Origin: an uncultured Oscillospiraceae bacterium
GTDB taxonomy: Bacteria > Bacillota > Clostridia > Oscillospirales > JAAYXM01
Reading direction: 5' to 3'
DNA length: 41,550 bases
Assembly: GCA_934446465.1 (NCBI GenBank)
Contig: CAKSEF010000008.1
Location: 1 to 41,550 of the forward strand
This document shows positions 16,599 through 24,162 of the stretch, in pieces. Positions within the stretch are counted from its first letter, which is position 1; every line of letters starts with the position of its first letter. The notes beneath the pieces are model-generated. The model saw nothing but the letters and a program-made list of their open reading frames with translations. It was not told where the DNA came from and did not search any database. Both the position numbers and the translations under genes were made by a program.

Positions 16599-16943
16599 AT
16601 GAAGAACATAGTTTCAATCAAGAAAAACAGGGACTTCAGAATCCTTTACAGGCGCGGAAAAAGCGCGGTGGATTCAGTCCTCGCAGTGTATGCGAAAAAA
16701 AACAACCGCGGAATGAGCCGCGTCGGCATCACGGTAAGCACCAAGGTCGGAAAGGCCGTCGTGAGAAACCGTGTACGCCGCAGAATACGCGAGGCTTACC
16801 GCCTCAACAGGGAGAGCTTAAAGTGCGGGTATGATATCATCATCGTCGCGCGTGTCCGCGCGGGGAAGAGTGAATACCGCGACATCGAAAAAAGCCTTCT
16901 CTCTCTTGCGGGAAAGCTCGGTCTCCTCTCGGAGGAGGAATAA
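16599..16943 (+). CDS. rnpA: Ribonuclease P protein component
   Basis: This 114-residue basic protein is the cofactor of the RNase P ribozyme, which matures tRNA 5' ends. Visible are the N-terminal I-KNRDFRILYRRGKS segment and the RNR signature VGKAVVRNRVRRRIREAYR, followed by YDIIIVAR. The ATG at 16599 is used, with GGAGAG 11 bases upstream; an in-frame TTG at 16581 adds six residues and is less likely. It lies 145 bases after rpmH, a gap with only weak hairpins, and 2 bases before yidD. Confidence 0.95.
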   Translation: MKNIVSIKKNRDFRILYRRGKSAVDSVLAVYAKKNNRGMSRVGITVSTKVGKAVVRNRVRRRIREAYRLNRESLKCGYDIIIVARVRAGKSEYRDIEKSLLSLAGKLGLLSEEE

Positions 16944-16945
16944 CT

Positions 16946-17158
16946 ATGGCAAAAATCCTTTTGTATATTATCGGTTTTTACAGGCGCGCAATTTCACCGA
17001 ACCGTCCGCCGTGCTGCCGCTTTACGCCGACCTGCTCGGAATATGCGGCGGAAGCGATAAGAAAGTACGGCGCGGGGAAGGGAACATATCTCGCGGTCAG
17101 GAGACTTCTGCGCTGCCATCCGTTCTCGAAAAAGGGCGGATATGACCCTGTTCCGTAA
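16946..17158 (+). CDS. yidD: Membrane protein insertion efficiency factor YidD
   Basis: This 70-residue protein has the complete YidD pattern: a short amphipathic start (LLYIIGFYRRAISP), then PPCCRFTPTCSEYAAEAIRKYG, RRLLRCHPFSKGG-like and a closing YDPVP. Family members assist YidC-dependent insertion of inner-membrane proteins. The gene begins 2 bases after rnpA and precedes yidC by 22 bases, the standard rnpA-yidD-yidC order. Confidence 0.95.
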   Translation: MAKILLYIIGFYRRAISPNRPPCCRFTPTCSEYAAEAIRKYGAGKGTYLAVRRLLRCHPFSKKGGYDPVP

Positions 17159-17180
17159 AGGGCAGTGAAAGGGGTAAATA

Positions 17181-18062
17181 ATGTATAATACACTTATAGT
17201 CGAGCCGTTTGGGTGGGTGCTTCGCACCTGCTATAACCTCATCGGTTCATACGGCGTGGCAATTATTATCTTCACGATTTTCGCAAAGGCAATTCTTCTC
17301 CCGTTCCAGATGAAGAGCAAAAAGAGCATGGTCGATATGCAGAGGCTTCAGCCGAAGCTCAAGGAGCTTGAGAAGAAATACGGCAACGATAAGGAAAGAT
17401 ATTCGCTTGAGGTGCAGAAGCTCTATAAAAAGGAGAAGGTATCCATGCTCGGCGGATGTCTCCCGCTTCTCATCACCTTTCCGATAATGATTGGTCTCTA
17501 TTCCGTTGTACGTCAGCCTCTTACGCACATATTCGGGCTTTCTGCGGAGCAGATTGCGCAGATTGCGGAGGCAATGTCGGCGGCGGGTGCCAAGATTTCG
17601 GATACGGCGAAGAACGGGTATCTTCTTGAAATCAACGTCGCGTCAAATCTCTCGCAGTTCCGCGACGCGGCGCTCACGGTCGTCCCGAATCTCCCGAACA
17701 TCAACTTCTCGTTTTTGGGACTCGACCTTGCGGCTATCCCGAATTTTAAGTATATAACAGTGCTTTGGATTATACCGGCGCTCTCGGCCATTACGTCCTA
17801 CGGCTATTCGTGGATCAGCAAAAAGACGAACGGCACGGGCGGCGCTAACTCACCCGCCGCGGGTGCCAACGGCATGATGACGATTATGATGCCGCTTATG
17901 TCCGCGTGGATTGCGTTCTGCGTTCCGGCAGGTCTCGGACTTTATTGGATTGTGAGCAACGTGCTCTCGATAGCGCAGGAACCTATTTTGACAAGATATT
18001 ATATGAAAAAGCAGGCGGCAAAGGTGCTTGCGGGAGGAAATGAAAATGGCAAGAAGCATTGA
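17181..18062 (+). CDS. yidC: Membrane protein insertase YidC/OxaA/SpoIIIJ
   Basis: This 293-residue polytopic membrane protein is of the short Gram-positive YidC type, without the large periplasmic domain. The first core helix (SYGVAIIIFTIFAKAILLPF) leads into the cytoplasmic hairpin (MQRLQPKLKELEKKYGND), followed by GGCLPLLITFPIMIGLYSVV and two further C-terminal helices. The groove position usually arginine is lysine here (FAKAI), a substitution I believe occurs in other Clostridia. No clear lipobox signal peptide is seen at the start. A loop insertion (about residues 120-190) follows the second helix. Its end overlaps the khpB start by 17 bases. Confidence 0.95.
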   Translation: MYNTLIVEPFGWVLRTCYNLIGSYGVAIIIFTIFAKAILLPFQMKSKKSMVDMQRLQPKLKELEKKYGNDKERYSLEVQKLYKKEKVSMLGGCLPLLITFPIMIGLYSVVRQPLTHIFGLSAEQIAQIAEAMSAAGAKISDTAKNGYLLEINVASNLSQFRDAALTVVPNLPNINFSFLGLDLAAIPNFKYITVLWIIPALSAITSYGYSWISKKTNGTGGANSPAAGANGMMTIMMPLMSAWIAFCVPAGLGLYWIVSNVLSIAQEPILTRYYMKKQAAKVLAGGNENGKKH

Positions 18063-18774
18063 AGTCAGCGCAAAGACTATTGACACAGCAATAGAAAAAG
18101 GCCTTGAGGAAATGGGACTCGAGCGCGAAAACGTCTCCGTTGAGGTTCTCGAGCAGCCGAAATCGGGATTTCTCGGAATCGGCGCATCCGACGCCAAAAT
18201 CCGCATGACGGAGGTAGACGAAAACGGCGAAGTAATCGACGATGAACCCGCACCCGCCGAGTGTGCCTGCACGTGCGAATGTGAGAATGAGGGCGCAGGC
18301 TTTGCGGTTGAGTTTATACAGAACGTTCTCAATTATATCTGCGACGGAGCAAAGGTTGAGGCGCACGCGGGAAAAGACGGTTTCACAAACATTGAAATAG
18401 TCGGCGATAAGCTCGGCGGAATTATAGGCCGCCGCGGCGAAACGCTCGACGCAATTCAGCACATAGCAAACCTCGTTGCGAATAAGAGCAGCGGCGAAAG
18501 AGTAAGAATTTCGCTCGATGCGGAGAACTACCGCGCAAAGAGAGCCGAGTCGCTTGAAAAGTTCGCGCACCATGCGGCGGCGCAGGCCTGCAAGTATAAG
18601 AGAAACAAGGTTCTCGAGCCGATGAACGCATATGAGAGACATATCGTTCACACAACGCTTCAGGACATGGAAAATATTGCGACTTCGAGCGTCGGAACAG
18701 AGCCGACGAGAAGGGTGGTAATCTCCTATACCGGCCCCGACGCAAGACGCAGTAATAACAGACGCGAAAGATAA
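18046..18774 (+). CDS. khpB: RNA-binding protein KhpB (Jag/EloR), Jag-N, KH and R3H domains
   Basis: This protein of about 242 residues has the Jag_N domain first (RSIEVSAKTIDTAIEKGLEEMG, KSGFLGIGASDAKI). A KH domain with GGIIGRRGETLDAIQHIANL follows, then a C-terminal R3H domain (NAYERHIVHTTLQ with the Arg-x3-His motif). In pneumococcus the homologue (EloR) pairs with KhpA and controls cell elongation. The linker carries an unusual Cys/Glu cluster (ECACTCECENEGAG). The ATG at 18046, with GGGAGG 8 bases upstream, is preferred over 18028 or 18040. It overlaps yidC by 17 bases and closes the operon at a terminator. Confidence 0.93.
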   Translation: MARSIEVSAKTIDTAIEKGLEEMGLERENVSVEVLEQPKSGFLGIGASDAKIRMTEVDENGEVIDDEPAPAECACTCECENEGAGFAVEFIQNVLNYICDGAKVEAHAGKDGFTNIEIVGDKLGGIIGRRGETLDAIQHIANLVANKSSGERVRISLDAENYRAKRAESLEKFAHHAAAQACKYKRNKVLEPMNAYERHIVHTTLQDMENIATSSVGTEPTRRVVISYTGPDARRSNNRRER

Positions 18775-18784
18775 TCAAATACGA

Positions 18785-18820
18785 AAAACGGCGGTGTAAA
18801 ACTTACACCGCCGTTTTTTT
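18785..18820 (+). terminator. Terminator of the rpmH-khpB operon
   Basis: ACGGCGGTGTAA pairs with TTACACCGCCGT around a 3-base loop, followed by a T7 run. The decayed sigma-factor frame begins directly at this T-run. Confidence 0.9.
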
Positions 18821-18987
18821 CGGATACGGAAAAAGTTTCCGCCGATGAGCGCGAACGTCTCCTTCTGCGCTATGTAAACAAAGTGCCGATGTCCGCACTC
18901 CCCGAGATTTACGGGCAATCGCGCTTTGCGCTCAGTCGGCGCTGTAAAAAACTCCCAAACAGATTAAGACAGGGATTGGAGAAAAAT
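18814..18987 (+). pseudogene. Remnant of a sigma-70-type factor (C-terminal region 4 only)
   Basis: One frame reads EKVSADERERLLLRYVNKVP, then ALPEIYGQSRFALSRRCKKL and NRLRQGLEKN. This looks like the region 4 helix-turn-helix of an ECF or sporulation-type sigma factor, with an SRFALSRR recognition helix. Nothing resembling region 2 lies upstream: the frame abuts the khpB terminator, so the N-terminal part seems to have been deleted. No start codon or ribosome site is visible. The identification rests on pattern recognition alone; another HTH protein is possible. Confidence 0.45.
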
Positions 18988-18988
18988 A

Positions 18989-19583
18989 ATGCGGAAAAAA
19001 CGCCGATAAACGATTTAAAAACGGCTTTTTCGCCGCCGAAACCGCAGAGGAAGACGGAATTTTGCGAAGATTTGAGAGTCCGAAAATATCAAAAGCAGGG
19101 TTTGCGGCAGAGCAGATGCGGTATATGTACGTATTTTCTTTTGCCGCTTCGGCGTCTCGCCTTTTCTCACGCTTTCGGTGCCGGGTGCGGTGCGAAAGTC
19201 CTACCGCTGCCGTATGGAAGAAACAGAGTTCGCAACGCGGCTCTCGCTCAGAAGCGTCATGCTCGTGCGCATGATTTGCACATCCTTCTTTAACGGAGCG
19301 CTGCTTATAATCGGCGCACCGGTGCCGGCGGGAACGGTGATGATTTTTAGTCATGAGTGTGATAAACGTATCCGAAAAACTCCACGCTCTTTCTCAAATT
19401 GCATCATATTTTCCCGCAACATTCCCGGGAAGCCGGACATTTACGGACTACTGCCTTGTGGAAGTGTTCGGATGCCGGCCAAACTGCATACGGGCAACAC
19501 CTGTTGTGTTTGCCGTACTCGCCGCGGCGTCTGCATTTGCGGTAAGGGCGAGCTGTTTCCGCACACAGATTGAGGGAAGATGA
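18989..19583 (+). pseudogene. Frameshifted remnant of a membrane protein (possible anti-sigma partner)
   Basis: An ATG at 18989 with GGAG upstream starts MRKKRR and meets a stop after six codons. A neighbouring frame continues RFKNGFFAAETAEEDGILRR and FAAEQMRYMYVF. A third frame gives ATRLSLRSVMLVRMICTSFF then NGALLIIGAPVPAG, a membrane-helix-like stretch. Yet another gives SRTFTDYCLVEVFG and ATPVVFAVLAAASAFAVRAS, ending at a stop at 19583. Sensible peptides scattered over three frames, followed by an intact terminator, indicate at least three frameshifts in a former gene. Its place after the sigma remnant suggests a sigma/anti-sigma pair (inference). Confidence 0.5.
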
Positions 19584-19590
19584 TTTTTGG

Positions 19591-19622
19591 CGCATTGCGT
19601 GGATAACCGCAATGCGTTTCTT
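19591..19622 (+). terminator. Terminator left behind the decayed gene pair
   Basis: CGCATTGCG (19591-19599) and CGCAATGCG (19608-19616) form a perfect 9-bp stem, followed by TTTCTTT. The loop strand also carries a TTATCCACG sequence (minus strand), one base off the DnaA box. Confidence 0.75.
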
Positions 19623-19648
19623 TGTCGGAAAATGACGAACGGTTTCTC

Positions 19649-19676
19649 TTTACAAACTTCCAATTTATGGTAAAAT
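19649..19676 (+). promoter_or_regulatory. Promoter for the Noc/ParB-like gene
   Basis: TTTACA (19649-19654), a 16-base spacer and TAAAAT (19671-19676). A transcript start near 19682 would make the ATG at 19683 leaderless and supports the GTG start at 19698. Confidence 0.6.
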
Positions 19677-19697
19677 ATAAATATGGGGGGTGAGGTT

Positions 19698-20498
19698 GTG
19701 AAAAACAGTCGGGATATCCTGTCCCGAAAGGACAAGCTAAAGTACATAAAGCTTCGGGAAATAATGCCGAATCCGAATCAGCCGCGGAGGAGATTTAATT
19801 CGGACGAATTGAATGAGCTTGCCGTAAGTATTCGGGAAAACGGAGTCCTGCAGCCCATAAGCGTCAGATTTGCGGACGGAACGTATTATCTGATAGCGGG
19901 GGAGAGGCGTCTCCGTGCCGCGCATATTGCGGGGCTTGGCGAGATACCGTGCGTGATTGTGAATGCAGATGAACGGCAGTCCGCAACGCTCGCCATGCTC
20001 GAAAATTTACAGCGCTCCGATTTGAGTTTTTTTGAGGAAGCGCACGGAATAGAACGCCTGATGAGAACTTGCGGATACACCCAAGAGGAAGTCGCAAAAA
20101 AGCTGGGGAAGTCGCAGTCCGCAGTTTCAAACAAGCTCAGACTGCTGAAGCTTCCGAGCGAGGTAATAAACGAAATAATTGAGGGCGGGCTTACGGAAAG
20201 GCACGCGCGGGCGATACTGCGCCTGAATACACGCGAGCTTCAGCTTGCGGCCGTTAAGCATATCCGCGAGAGGAAAATGAACGTCTTTGAAACGGACGAA
20301 TACATAGACCTGCTTCTGAGTTCGCGCCGAACGGAGAAACCTCATTCAAAGAGACAATATGTAATTAAGGATGTAAGATTATTTTATAATACGGTGAATA
20401 AGGCCGTTGATACAATGCGCCGTTCGGGGCTCCGCGCCGAGCTTAAGCGCGACGAGAGCGACACGGCGATAAATATGTCGATAACAATATTCAAGTAG
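19698..20498 (+). CDS. noc: Noc/ParB-family nucleoid-associated CTPase
   Basis: This protein of about 266 residues is a ParB-type CTPase clamp. It has the N-terminal domain with NPNQPRRRF, IRENGVLQPI and the GERRLRAA and ENLQRSDLSFFEEA nucleotide-contact motifs, then the central helix-turn-helix (TQEEVAKKLGKSQSAVSNKL). The C-terminal part differs from Spo0J. It lacks the GLGKGLDALF start of the downstream ParB. By position (just before soj-spo0J, after the khpB cluster) it matches Noc, the nucleoid occlusion protein of Bacilli, but no clear amphipathic membrane helix is seen, so a second ParB is possible. The GTG at 19698 follows GGGGGTGAGG; an ATG at 19683 has no ribosome site. Confidence 0.82.
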   Translation: MKNSRDILSRKDKLKYIKLREIMPNPNQPRRRFNSDELNELAVSIRENGVLQPISVRFADGTYYLIAGERRLRAAHIAGLGEIPCVIVNADERQSATLAMLENLQRSDLSFFEEAHGIERLMRTCGYTQEEVAKKLGKSQSAVSNKLRLLKLPSEVINEIIEGGLTERHARAILRLNTRELQLAAVKHIRERKMNVFETDEYIDLLLSSRRTEKPHSKRQYVIKDVRLFYNTVNKAVDTMRRSGLRAELKRDESDTAINMSITIFK

Positions 20499-20530
20499 CT
20501 TAGCTTTTTTGTTTCTCTCTCGGAGAGAAG

Positions 20531-20571
20531 ACACCGCACGGAGCTTCCCCTGCTCCGCGCGGTGTTTGTTT
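20531..20571 (+). terminator. Terminator after the Noc/ParB-like gene
   Basis: ACACCGCACGGAGC (20531-20544) pairs with GCTCCGCGCGGTGT (20552-20565) with one A-C mismatch, then a T-rich run that leads straight into the first parS site. Confidence 0.8.
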
Positions 20572-20587
20572 TGTTCCACGTGGAACA
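20572..20587. other. parS: parS centromere site 1
   Basis: TGTTCCACGTGGAACA is a perfect 16-bp palindrome and a close variant of the bacterial consensus TGTTTCACGTGAAACA recognised by ParB/Spo0J. It lies 120 bases before soj, within 6 kb of oriC. Confidence 0.9.
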
Positions 20588-20612
20588 ACTCTTTTGCAAA
20601 CGGAAACAACTT

Positions 20613-20628
20613 TGTTCCATGTGGAACA
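20613..20628. other. parS: parS centromere site 2
   Basis: TGTTCCATGTGGAACA differs from site 1 by one central base. The 41-bp offset from site 1 is close to four helical turns, so the two sites lie on the same face of the DNA. Confidence 0.85.
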
Positions 20629-20636
20629 TTTTATGC

Positions 20637-20664
20637 TTGCACTTTCCTTGCGTTGTGGTATAAT
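20637..20664 (+). promoter_or_regulatory. soj-spo0J promoter
   Basis: TTGCAC (20637-20642), a 16-base spacer and TATAAT (20659-20664). The promoter starts 9 bases after parS site 2, so ParB spreading could affect expression (inference). Confidence 0.6.
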
Positions 20665-20706
20665 ATTATTTACGATACATAAGCGGGGAAAGGAGATAAA
20701 CCTCTG

Positions 20707-21474
20707 ATGGCAAAAATAATAGCAGTGGCAAACCAGAAGGGCGGAGTGGGAAAAACAACAACGTGCGTCAACCTGACGGCCGCGCTCCACGCTCTCGGGG
20801 AACGCGTTCTCCTCTGTGATATGGACCCGCAGGGACATTCGGGACTGAGCTTTGGAATAAACAAACACGGAGACAATCTTACGGTGTATGACATCATGGT
20901 AAATTCGGCGCGCACATCGGATGTAATTAAGAAAACTCCGTATGGGGACATACTTCCGTCAAGCACAAATCTTGCCGCGGCGGAAATTGAGCTTGCACCG
21001 CTTGAGCACAGGCATTTTATATTGCGCAAGGCGCTGGGCGGGGTGCGCGATAATTATGACTATATAATAATCGACTGCCCGCCGTCGCTCGGTATGCTCA
21101 CCATAAACTCACTTTGCGCGGCGGACTCCGTTCTTGTGCCCGTTGACTGCGGGTTTCTTGCACTCGACGGACTTTCCGCGCTGACGAATACCATGTCGGC
21201 AATAAGAAAAGGTTTAAACCCTTCGCTTGAGATAGAGGGAGTGCTCCTCACGATGTTTGATTCGAGAACGAATCTTTCCGTGCAGATTGCACAGGAAATC
21301 AAGAGGTTTTTCCCCAAAAAGGTGTTTTCGGTTACAATACCGCGGAACATTCGTCTTGCGGAGGCGCCGAGCCACGGAAAACCTGTTATGGAATATGATA
21401 AATACTCGCGCGGGGCGGAGTGCTATACGCGCCTTGCCGAGGAGATAGCGGAAAACAATAAGGAGGGACTGTAA
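20707..21474 (+). CDS. soj: Chromosome partitioning ATPase ParA/Soj
   Basis: This 255-residue Walker-type ATPase starts MAKIIAVANQKGGVGKTTTC, with the deviant Walker A (KGGVGKTT). It also shows DMDPQGHSG, the Walker B-type IIDCPPSLGMLT and VPVDCGFLALDGL. ParA dimers bind DNA non-specifically and are released by ParB, moving origins apart; Soj also modulates DnaA in Bacillus. AAGGAGATAAAC precedes the ATG. Its stop overlaps the parB start by one base (TAATG), so expression is coupled. Confidence 0.96.
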   Translation: MAKIIAVANQKGGVGKTTTCVNLTAALHALGERVLLCDMDPQGHSGLSFGINKHGDNLTVYDIMVNSARTSDVIKKTPYGDILPSSTNLAAAEIELAPLEHRHFILRKALGGVRDNYDYIIIDCPPSLGMLTINSLCAADSVLVPVDCGFLALDGLSALTNTMSAIRKGLNPSLEIEGVLLTMFDSRTNLSVQIAQEIKRFFPKKVFSVTIPRNIRLAEAPSHGKPVMEYDKYSRGAECYTRLAEEIAENNKEGL

Positions 21475-22355
21475 TGGCGAAAAAAGGTCTCGGAAAGGGA
21501 CTTGACGCGCTGTTCATGAGCGATTTGTCGTCAGCGGAGGAATCAGGCTCCGACAACGGGGCAAAGGCCGTAAGCATCGCGGACATCGACCCGAATAAGA
21601 AACAGCCGAGAAAGCTTTTCTATGACGATTCGCTTACAGAGCTTGCGGAATCGATAAAGCTTCACGGAATTTTGCAGCCGCTCGTTCTCAGGAGAACAGG
21701 CGGGGGAAGATATGAAATAATCGCGGGGGAGCGAAGATTCCGCGCCGCAAAGCGCGCGGGGCTTTCCGAAGTGCCGGCGGTAATTGTGGATGCGGACGAC
21801 CGCACCGTCGCAGAGCTTGCACTCATAGAAAACCTCCAGCGCGAAGATTTAAACGCGGTTGAAGAAGCCGAGGGATTTAAGACTCTGATTGAGGAGTTCG
21901 GGCTTACACAGGAGGAGGCAGCGGAACGCCTCTCAAAATCGCGTTCGGGGCTTGCAAACGCGCTGAGACTGCTCTCTCTTGCACCGAAGGCGCTGTCGCT
22001 CCTGCGCGAGGGGCGCATAGAGCGCGGACACGCAAAGGTAATACTTGCACTTCCGAAGGACAAGCAGGAGGAAGCCGCGGAGCTTGTGGCGCAGAACGAA
22101 TTAAACGTGCGTCAGACGGAAACGCTCGTAAAGCGTATGCTGAACGCGGATAAATCCGACGAAAACGCGGGAATGAAGACCGTTGAGGTCGATTACGCCG
22201 CCGCCCTGGAACGGGACCTGACGAAATCGCTCGGGCGCAGGGTGCGTCTGATACAAGGCAAAAAGAAAGGGAAGATAGAGCTTGAGTATTACGATAACGA
22301 CGACCTCGAGACGCTCATCTCCGCTCTTTCAAAGCTAAAGGGGAGGGCGCAGTAA
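21474..22355 (+). CDS. spo0J: Chromosome partitioning protein ParB/Spo0J
   Basis: This 293-residue protein starts MAKKGLGKGLDALF, the N-terminal motif that stimulates ParA. It has the CTPase motifs GERRFRAAKRAGL and ENLQREDLNAVEEA, the parS-reading helix-turn-helix (TQEEAAERLSKSRSGLANAL) and a C-terminal dimerisation domain (LGRRVRLIQGKKKGKIELEYY). Its likely targets are the two parS palindromes upstream of soj. Overlap with soj and a 1-base gap to the next gene indicate one transcript. Confidence 0.96.
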   Translation: MAKKGLGKGLDALFMSDLSSAEESGSDNGAKAVSIADIDPNKKQPRKLFYDDSLTELAESIKLHGILQPLVLRRTGGGRYEIIAGERRFRAAKRAGLSEVPAVIVDADDRTVAELALIENLQREDLNAVEEAEGFKTLIEEFGLTQEEAAERLSKSRSGLANALRLLSLAPKALSLLREGRIERGHAKVILALPKDKQEEAAELVAQNELNVRQTETLVKRMLNADKSDENAGMKTVEVDYAAALERDLTKSLGRRVRLIQGKKKGKIELEYYDNDDLETLISALSKLKGRAQ

Positions 22356-22356
22356 A

Positions 22357-22815
22357 ATGGAAGAAAAGAAAAAGACCAAACGCTTTCTCGTGATATACTG
22401 CATCGCAATATTTGTTTTCGCAACGGCTCTCATACTGCTCGCATCGGCGTCGCAGATGCGGATATCGCGCGAAGCCGACACGATAAAGGAAAAACTCAAC
22501 GCGGCAGAAGGGCTTGCGGCTGATAAACAGACGAGACTTGACGCCGTAATGACGGAAAACTCGCGCTTAAATGAACAGATAAAGACGCTCACGGAGAGTA
22601 ATGAGACAATGAAGAAATCGCTTGAGGACGAAAAGACCGCGCACCAGAATGCCGAAAAATCACTGACGGCATCGCGCAGGCTGACGGAGCTTGTAAACCT
22701 CAAGCGCCAGGGAAAAAACAGAACGCTCCGCGAGAAGGTTGGGCTGTTTGAAGCGGAAAAGCTCGCGCAGTATCTTGACGGGGAAGGTCTCGCCATTTAC
22801 AACAGTATAAAATAA
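22357..22815 (+). CDS. Small single-pass membrane protein with long coiled coil
   Basis: I do not recognise a family. The 152-residue protein has a basic cytoplasmic start (MEEKKKTKRF), one membrane helix (residues about 10-30, LVIYCIAIFVFATALILLAS) and a heptad-rich coil (about 35-115: READTIKEKL, QTRLDAVMTENSRLNEQIKT). A short C-terminal segment ends YLDGEGLAIYNSIK. The shape recalls FtsL/DivIC-type division proteins, but no signature is present. It starts one base after the parB stop with GGGGAGGG upstream, so it belongs to the soj-spo0J transcript and precedes serS by 25 bases. A role linked to segregation or the envelope is inference. Confidence 0.75.
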   Translation: MEEKKKTKRFLVIYCIAIFVFATALILLASASQMRISREADTIKEKLNAAEGLAADKQTRLDAVMTENSRLNEQIKTLTESNETMKKSLEDEKTAHQNAEKSLTASRRLTELVNLKRQGKNRTLREKVGLFEAEKLAQYLDGEGLAIYNSIK

Positions 22816-22840
22816 TTTAATATAAAGGAAAGTGAATTAA

Positions 22841-24121
22841 ATGCTTGACATTAAGGTAATCAGGGACGACCCCGAAAAGGTAAAGGCCGCGCTTGCGCGC
22901 CGCTGCAAGGACTATTCCGCCGAGGTTGACCGCGTTCTTGAGCTCGACTCAAAGCGCCGTGATATAATCGGAAAAAGCGAAGCGATAAAGGCACAGCAGA
23001 ACGCCGACACAAAGAAAATTCCTGCCATGAAGAAAAACGGCGAGGATACGACGGCTATTTTTGCAGACCTTAAGAAGCTCGCAGACGAGATAAAGGAACT
23101 TGATACGGAACTCAAGGGAGTTGAGGACGAGCTTACAAACGCACTCCTTGTTATCCCGAATATGCCGAATCCGTCTATCCCCGACGGCCCCGATGACTCG
23201 ACAAACCGCGAGATTAGGAAAAACGGAACCCCGCGCGACTTCGGCTTTGAGCCTAAGGCACACTGGGACCTCGGCGACGAGCTGGGAATCCTTGACCCGC
23301 AGACGGCGGCAAAGGTTACGGGTGCGCGCTTCCATTTCTATAAGGGCGCAGGCGCACAGCTTGAGCGCGCCGTTATCAACTTCTATCTCGATACCCATAC
23401 AAGCCGCGGATATACGGAAATCTTCCCGCCGTTCATGGTAAACCGCGCGTCCATGACGGGAACGGGTCAGCTCCCGAAGTTTGAGGAGGACGCATTCCGC
23501 CTTGAGCGCGAGGACTACTTCCTTATCCCGACGGCAGAGGTTCCCGTTACAAATATGCACAGAAACGAAATCCTCGACGGAGATGCGCTCCCCGTCAAGT
23601 ACTGCGCATATTCGGCGTGCTTCCGCGCAGAGGCGGGAAGCGCGGGCCGCGACACACGCGGACTCATCCGTCAGCATCAGTTTAATAAGGTTGAGCTTGT
23701 CAAGTTCGCAAATCCGGAGAACTCATACGAGGAGCTCGAATCCCTCACGAATGACGCGGAATACGTGCTTCGGCAGCTTGGGCTTCCGTACCGCGTAGTA
23801 TGTCTCTCGGCGGGCGACCTCGGCTTCTCCTCCGCAATGACATATGACATCGAAGTTTGGATGCCGTCATACGGACGCTACCTTGAAATCTCGTCCTGCT
23901 CGAACTTTGAGGACTACCAGGCGCGCCGTGCGTCAATCCGCTTCCGCGGTGAAAAGGGCGAAAAGCCGAAGCTTCTCCACACGCTGAACGGCTCGGGCGT
24001 CGCAATCGGCAGAACAGTCGCCGCAATCCTCGAAAATTATCAGAACGAGGACGGAACGATTACCGTGCCTGAGGTACTCAGAAAGTACATGGGCGGTAAA
24101 GAAAAAATAGAAAAGAGATAA
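22841..24121 (+). CDS. serS: Seryl-tRNA synthetase
   Basis: This 426-residue class II synthetase charges tRNA(Ser) and tRNA(Sec) with serine. An N-terminal coiled-coil arm (about residues 25-105, ending ELTNALLVIPNMPNPSIPDG) contacts the tRNA variable arm. The core has motif 2 (CFRAEAGSAGRDTRGLIRQHQF) and motif 3 (GSGVAIGRTVAAILENYQ), plus the TAEVP serine loop. Length is standard. AAAGGAAAG precedes the ATG. It is the last gene of the parAB unit. Confidence 0.97.
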   Translation: MLDIKVIRDDPEKVKAALARRCKDYSAEVDRVLELDSKRRDIIGKSEAIKAQQNADTKKIPAMKKNGEDTTAIFADLKKLADEIKELDTELKGVEDELTNALLVIPNMPNPSIPDGPDDSTNREIRKNGTPRDFGFEPKAHWDLGDELGILDPQTAAKVTGARFHFYKGAGAQLERAVINFYLDTHTSRGYTEIFPPFMVNRASMTGTGQLPKFEEDAFRLEREDYFLIPTAEVPVTNMHRNEILDGDALPVKYCAYSACFRAEAGSAGRDTRGLIRQHQFNKVELVKFANPENSYEELESLTNDAEYVLRQLGLPYRVVCLSAGDLGFSSAMTYDIEVWMPSYGRYLEISSCSNFEDYQARRASIRFRGEKGEKPKLLHTLNGSGVAIGRTVAAILENYQNEDGTITVPEVLRKYMGGKEKIEKR

Positions 24122-24130
24122 AAAAATACT

Positions 24131-24156
24131 CCCCGCTTGACGAAATTCAAGCGGGG
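24131..24156. terminator. Terminator between serS and tetR-type gene
   Basis: CCCCGCTTGA (24131-24140) pairs with TCAAGCGGGG (24147-24156). The T-run lies on the minus-strand side, so it mainly ends the regulator gene, though the hairpin may serve serS as well. Confidence 0.8.
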
Positions 24157-24162
24157 CGTGTG

